Made by a program: the position numbers and the translations under genes
Shown: piece after piece, positions 53,546 to 54,790 of the stretch
How the letters are laid out: the number at the start of each line of letters is the position of its first letter
How positions within the stretch are numbered: the stretch's first letter is position 1
Origin: Bryobacterales bacterium
GTDB taxonomy: Bacteria > Acidobacteriota > Terriglobia > Bryobacterales > Bryobacteraceae
Direction of reading: 5' to 3'
Assembly: GCA_027459465.1 (NCBI GenBank)
Contig: DAIDIH010000141.1
Coordinates: 1-54,790 of the forward strand
DNA length: 54,790 bases
The notes under the pieces: generated by a model
Told to the model about the DNA's origin: nothing
Databases searched by the model: none
The model's input: the letters and a program-made list of their open reading frames with translations, nothing else

Positions 53546-54164
53546 CCGCTTGCGCAAATTGGCGATCTACGGACAACCCCAATTGAGCCTGGAACACCAG
53601 GGACGAGCCAAACAATACGTCGTACGCGGTGTGGAATCAGGGGGAGCCAATGAAGAAGTCGGGTATTACGTTACCTTCGCGGGCGAGAGCGGGGATGCCC
53701 TCGCGTGGTTGCAGACGCTCGATTCGCTCACGGTCAACGGGCCGCATGCCGTCGTAATCGCGCCCGTGCTGACGCGGATCGAAATGCTCCGAGTCGCGCG
53801 GACGTACGAACTTTGCATCACACGCCACACGCCCGTGGCAGTTGAGGCCCGGCAACGGCCAAAGCTCGAAGCCGAAGAAGTATTTCGCGCTAAACACGGC
53901 TATCTGGCGCTGGAACTCTGGGGCAAGGACAAGGAGTTGGCTGGTTGCGTGAGGCCGCAATTCTTCACCAAATCTGGCGAGGAAGTCGAATTGCCAAGCG
54001 GGTTTGACGAGGCGGTGAAGGCTGCTACACGCGGTGTGAATTGTGTGGCCTGCTCGCATCCACACTTCTCGCGGCTCGTGGCGCAACAACAACTACCGGC
54101 GCACGAAGAAGAACAAGAACCCGCAATGTCCGCGCCTGTCGTGTCCCTCGCGCAAGCAGTCTAA
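53487..54164 (+). CDS. Hypothetical protein
   Basis: 225 residues, no membrane segment. Recognisable blocks are LTFTPTVINRLRKLAIYGQP, YYVTFAGESGDALAWLQTLD and EAVKAATRGVNCVACSHPHF with a CxxC-type Cys pair. Function unknown. It shows good coding character over its full length. Confidence 0.7.
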   Translation: MESDRRLNRWGLTFTPTVINRLRKLAIYGQPQLSLEHQGRAKQYVVRGVESGGANEEVGYYVTFAGESGDALAWLQTLDSLTVNGPHAVVIAPVLTRIEMLRVARTYELCITRHTPVAVEARQRPKLEAEEVFRAKHGYLALELWGKDKELAGCVRPQFFTKSGEEVELPSGFDEAVKAATRGVNCVACSHPHFSRLVAQQQLPAHEEEQEPAMSAPVVSLAQAV

Positions 54165-54180
54165 AGGGCAAAGAGATCGC

Positions 54181-54357
54181 ATGAAGAAGGCAGTAAATAG
54201 TGGGCTTATCTTGCTCAGTATCGGTGCCCTTCTCCTGTCGGGATGTGGGCTTCGGCAGTGCCTCCACGCCACGATGGGATGCGAACCGGACCGCACTGAA
54301 AGAGAGAAACCGTGTCAGGAGTTCGGCGGTCCGACCACCGGATGCCATTTCAACTAA
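54181..54357 (+). CDS. Small lipoprotein
   Basis: 58 residues, signal peptide with lipobox (LLLSGC) and a Cys-rich mature part. Size and form recall VirB7 lipoproteins, but it lies 7 kb from the secretion operon, so that role is speculative; entry-exclusion lipoproteins look alike. Confidence 0.6.
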   Translation: MKKAVNSGLILLSIGALLLSGCGLRQCLHATMGCEPDRTEREKPCQEFGGPTTGCHFN

Positions 54358-54421
54358 GCCTGGAGCGTATCTAGTGGAGTAAGCGATTCCTCTGAAATAG
54401 CCGGAGGGCGGGAGGTGGGTG

Positions 54422-54664
54422 ATGTATCTGCAAATGAAGCTCCGCCACTACGATTGCGTCGACTGCGGGACGCCGTGCAAGAGTACGTCTCCCAACGCCG
54501 TGCGATGCCCGAAGTGCGCGAAGGCGTGGGAGAAAGAGCGGAACCGGCAGAATCAGCGGCGGAGATACCAGCGGTTGATGGCGGCACGGGCGGGCAGGTT
54601 GATCGCGAATCGGGCAGCAACGGTCGCGGTCGAGAATTCGGGAATAGCGCGGAGGCAACGATGA
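54422..54664 (+). CDS. Small zinc-ribbon protein
   Basis: About 80 residues with CVDCGTPC then CPKCAKAW, a four-Cys zinc ribbon, and a long basic helix (RQNQRRRYQRLMAARAGRL). Likely a nucleic-acid-binding protein. GGGAGG precedes the start; it overlaps the next gene. Confidence 0.65.
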   Translation: MYLQMKLRHYDCVDCGTPCKSTSPNAVRCPKCAKAWEKERNRQNQRRRYQRLMAARAGRLIANRAATVAVENSGIARRQR

Positions 54665-54790
54665 CTATTGGAACGAGATCCGTCTTGTACGGTGCGCATT
54701 GCGCTGTGTTGCACCCCTGGTTCCTCGCGGTCGCCTGGTACAAATTGTACGGCTTCCCCTGGGACGTCAGGTTATGGGCCAGCTTCTGCC
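54661..54790 (+). CDS. Partial hypothetical protein running off the window
   Basis: The first 43 codons are present (VLYGAHCAVLHPWFLAVAWY, then KLYGFPWDVRLWASFC). The motif of His, Trp and Pro resembles a conserved hypothetical found in phage and mobile elements of soil bacteria. It continues beyond base 54790. Confidence 0.6.
   Translation, partial: MTIGTRSVLYGAHCAVLHPWFLAVAWYKLYGFPWDVRLWASFC

Noticed and set aside
54181-54357. Firm VirB7 assignment
   Set aside because: Only size and lipobox fit; it is far from the secretion operon.

Overview
The window (about 60% GC, dense gene packing, many ATGA-type overlaps) looks like the left part of an integrative and conjugative element in a Gram-negative soil bacterium, most probably an acidobacterium. 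The host call is an inference from protein style (DUF2934 protein, Bryobacter/Solibacter-like hypotheticals, VirB/Trb-type secretion genes); no ribosomal or housekeeping marker is present. Bases 1-46 are the 3' portion of a tRNA-Pro (anticodon CGG) on the minus strand that breaks off in the anticodon stem. This is what the distal attachment site of an element integrated in a tRNA 3' end looks like. A tyrosine integrase and two AlpA-type DNA-binding proteins follow directly. No second copy of the site was noticed, so the element probably continues past base 54790.

Layout: (1) 0.2-3.1 kb, a PIN/HTH toxin-antitoxin-like pair and the integration module, all minus strand. (2) 3.2-22.3 kb, a cargo region: a decayed SRPBCC membrane gene, a DUF2934 protein, dps, then a ten-gene minus-strand cluster (10995 down to 5849) with merT, merP, a MerT/MerC-like membrane protein, a sterol-desaturase-like protein, an AhpD-like protein, two SAM methyltransferases and small Met-rich or secreted proteins, but no mercuric reductase. 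A LysR-type regulator is divergent from it. A plus-strand cluster (12137-19254) follows with an ArsR-type regulator, a porin-like protein, an FMN-binding protein, a lipoprotein, a MacB-like ABC transporter, a heavy-metal P-type ATPase and a MerT-TlpA fusion. (3) 20.1-22.0 kb, a prenyltransferase-repeat protein and a DUF362 protein, then a repeat-rich gap. (4) 22.5-47.0 kb, a plus-strand type IV secretion and conjugation operon: MoxR ATPase, VirB1, VirB9-like, VirB10, a membrane tandem-AAA ATPase, pilins, VirB3, VirB4, two VirB5-like, VirB6, VirB8, a giant polymerase-like protein, a second VirB9, the coupling ATPase and a replication-relaxation protein. (5) 47.5-54.8 kb, accessory genes including a transglutaminase-like protein, RNase HI, a methyltransferase, a nucleoside phosphorylase, an archaeo-eukaryotic-type primase with a zinc finger, and small proteins.

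Three things stand out. First, the 948-residue protein at 38616-41462 carries a DxDxD motif (DFDFD after NGG) plus flanking motifs in the order seen in QDE-1/YonO-type polymerases (RdRP family), inside a conjugation operon and between hairpin-rich intergenic segments. Second, two cargo genes are interrupted by an in-frame UGA followed at the right distance by a perfect 7-bp hairpin with a GG-starting triloop, the pattern of bacterial SECIS elements. One is an ArsM-like methyltransferase with UGA where the family usually has Cys; the other is the LysR-type regulator itself. Both read cleanly to a normal C-terminus if UGA is selenocysteine. Third, the metal(loid) cargo is an unusual merA-less gene set apparently controlled by this putative seleno-regulator.

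All functional calls come from reading the sequence; no database search was run.
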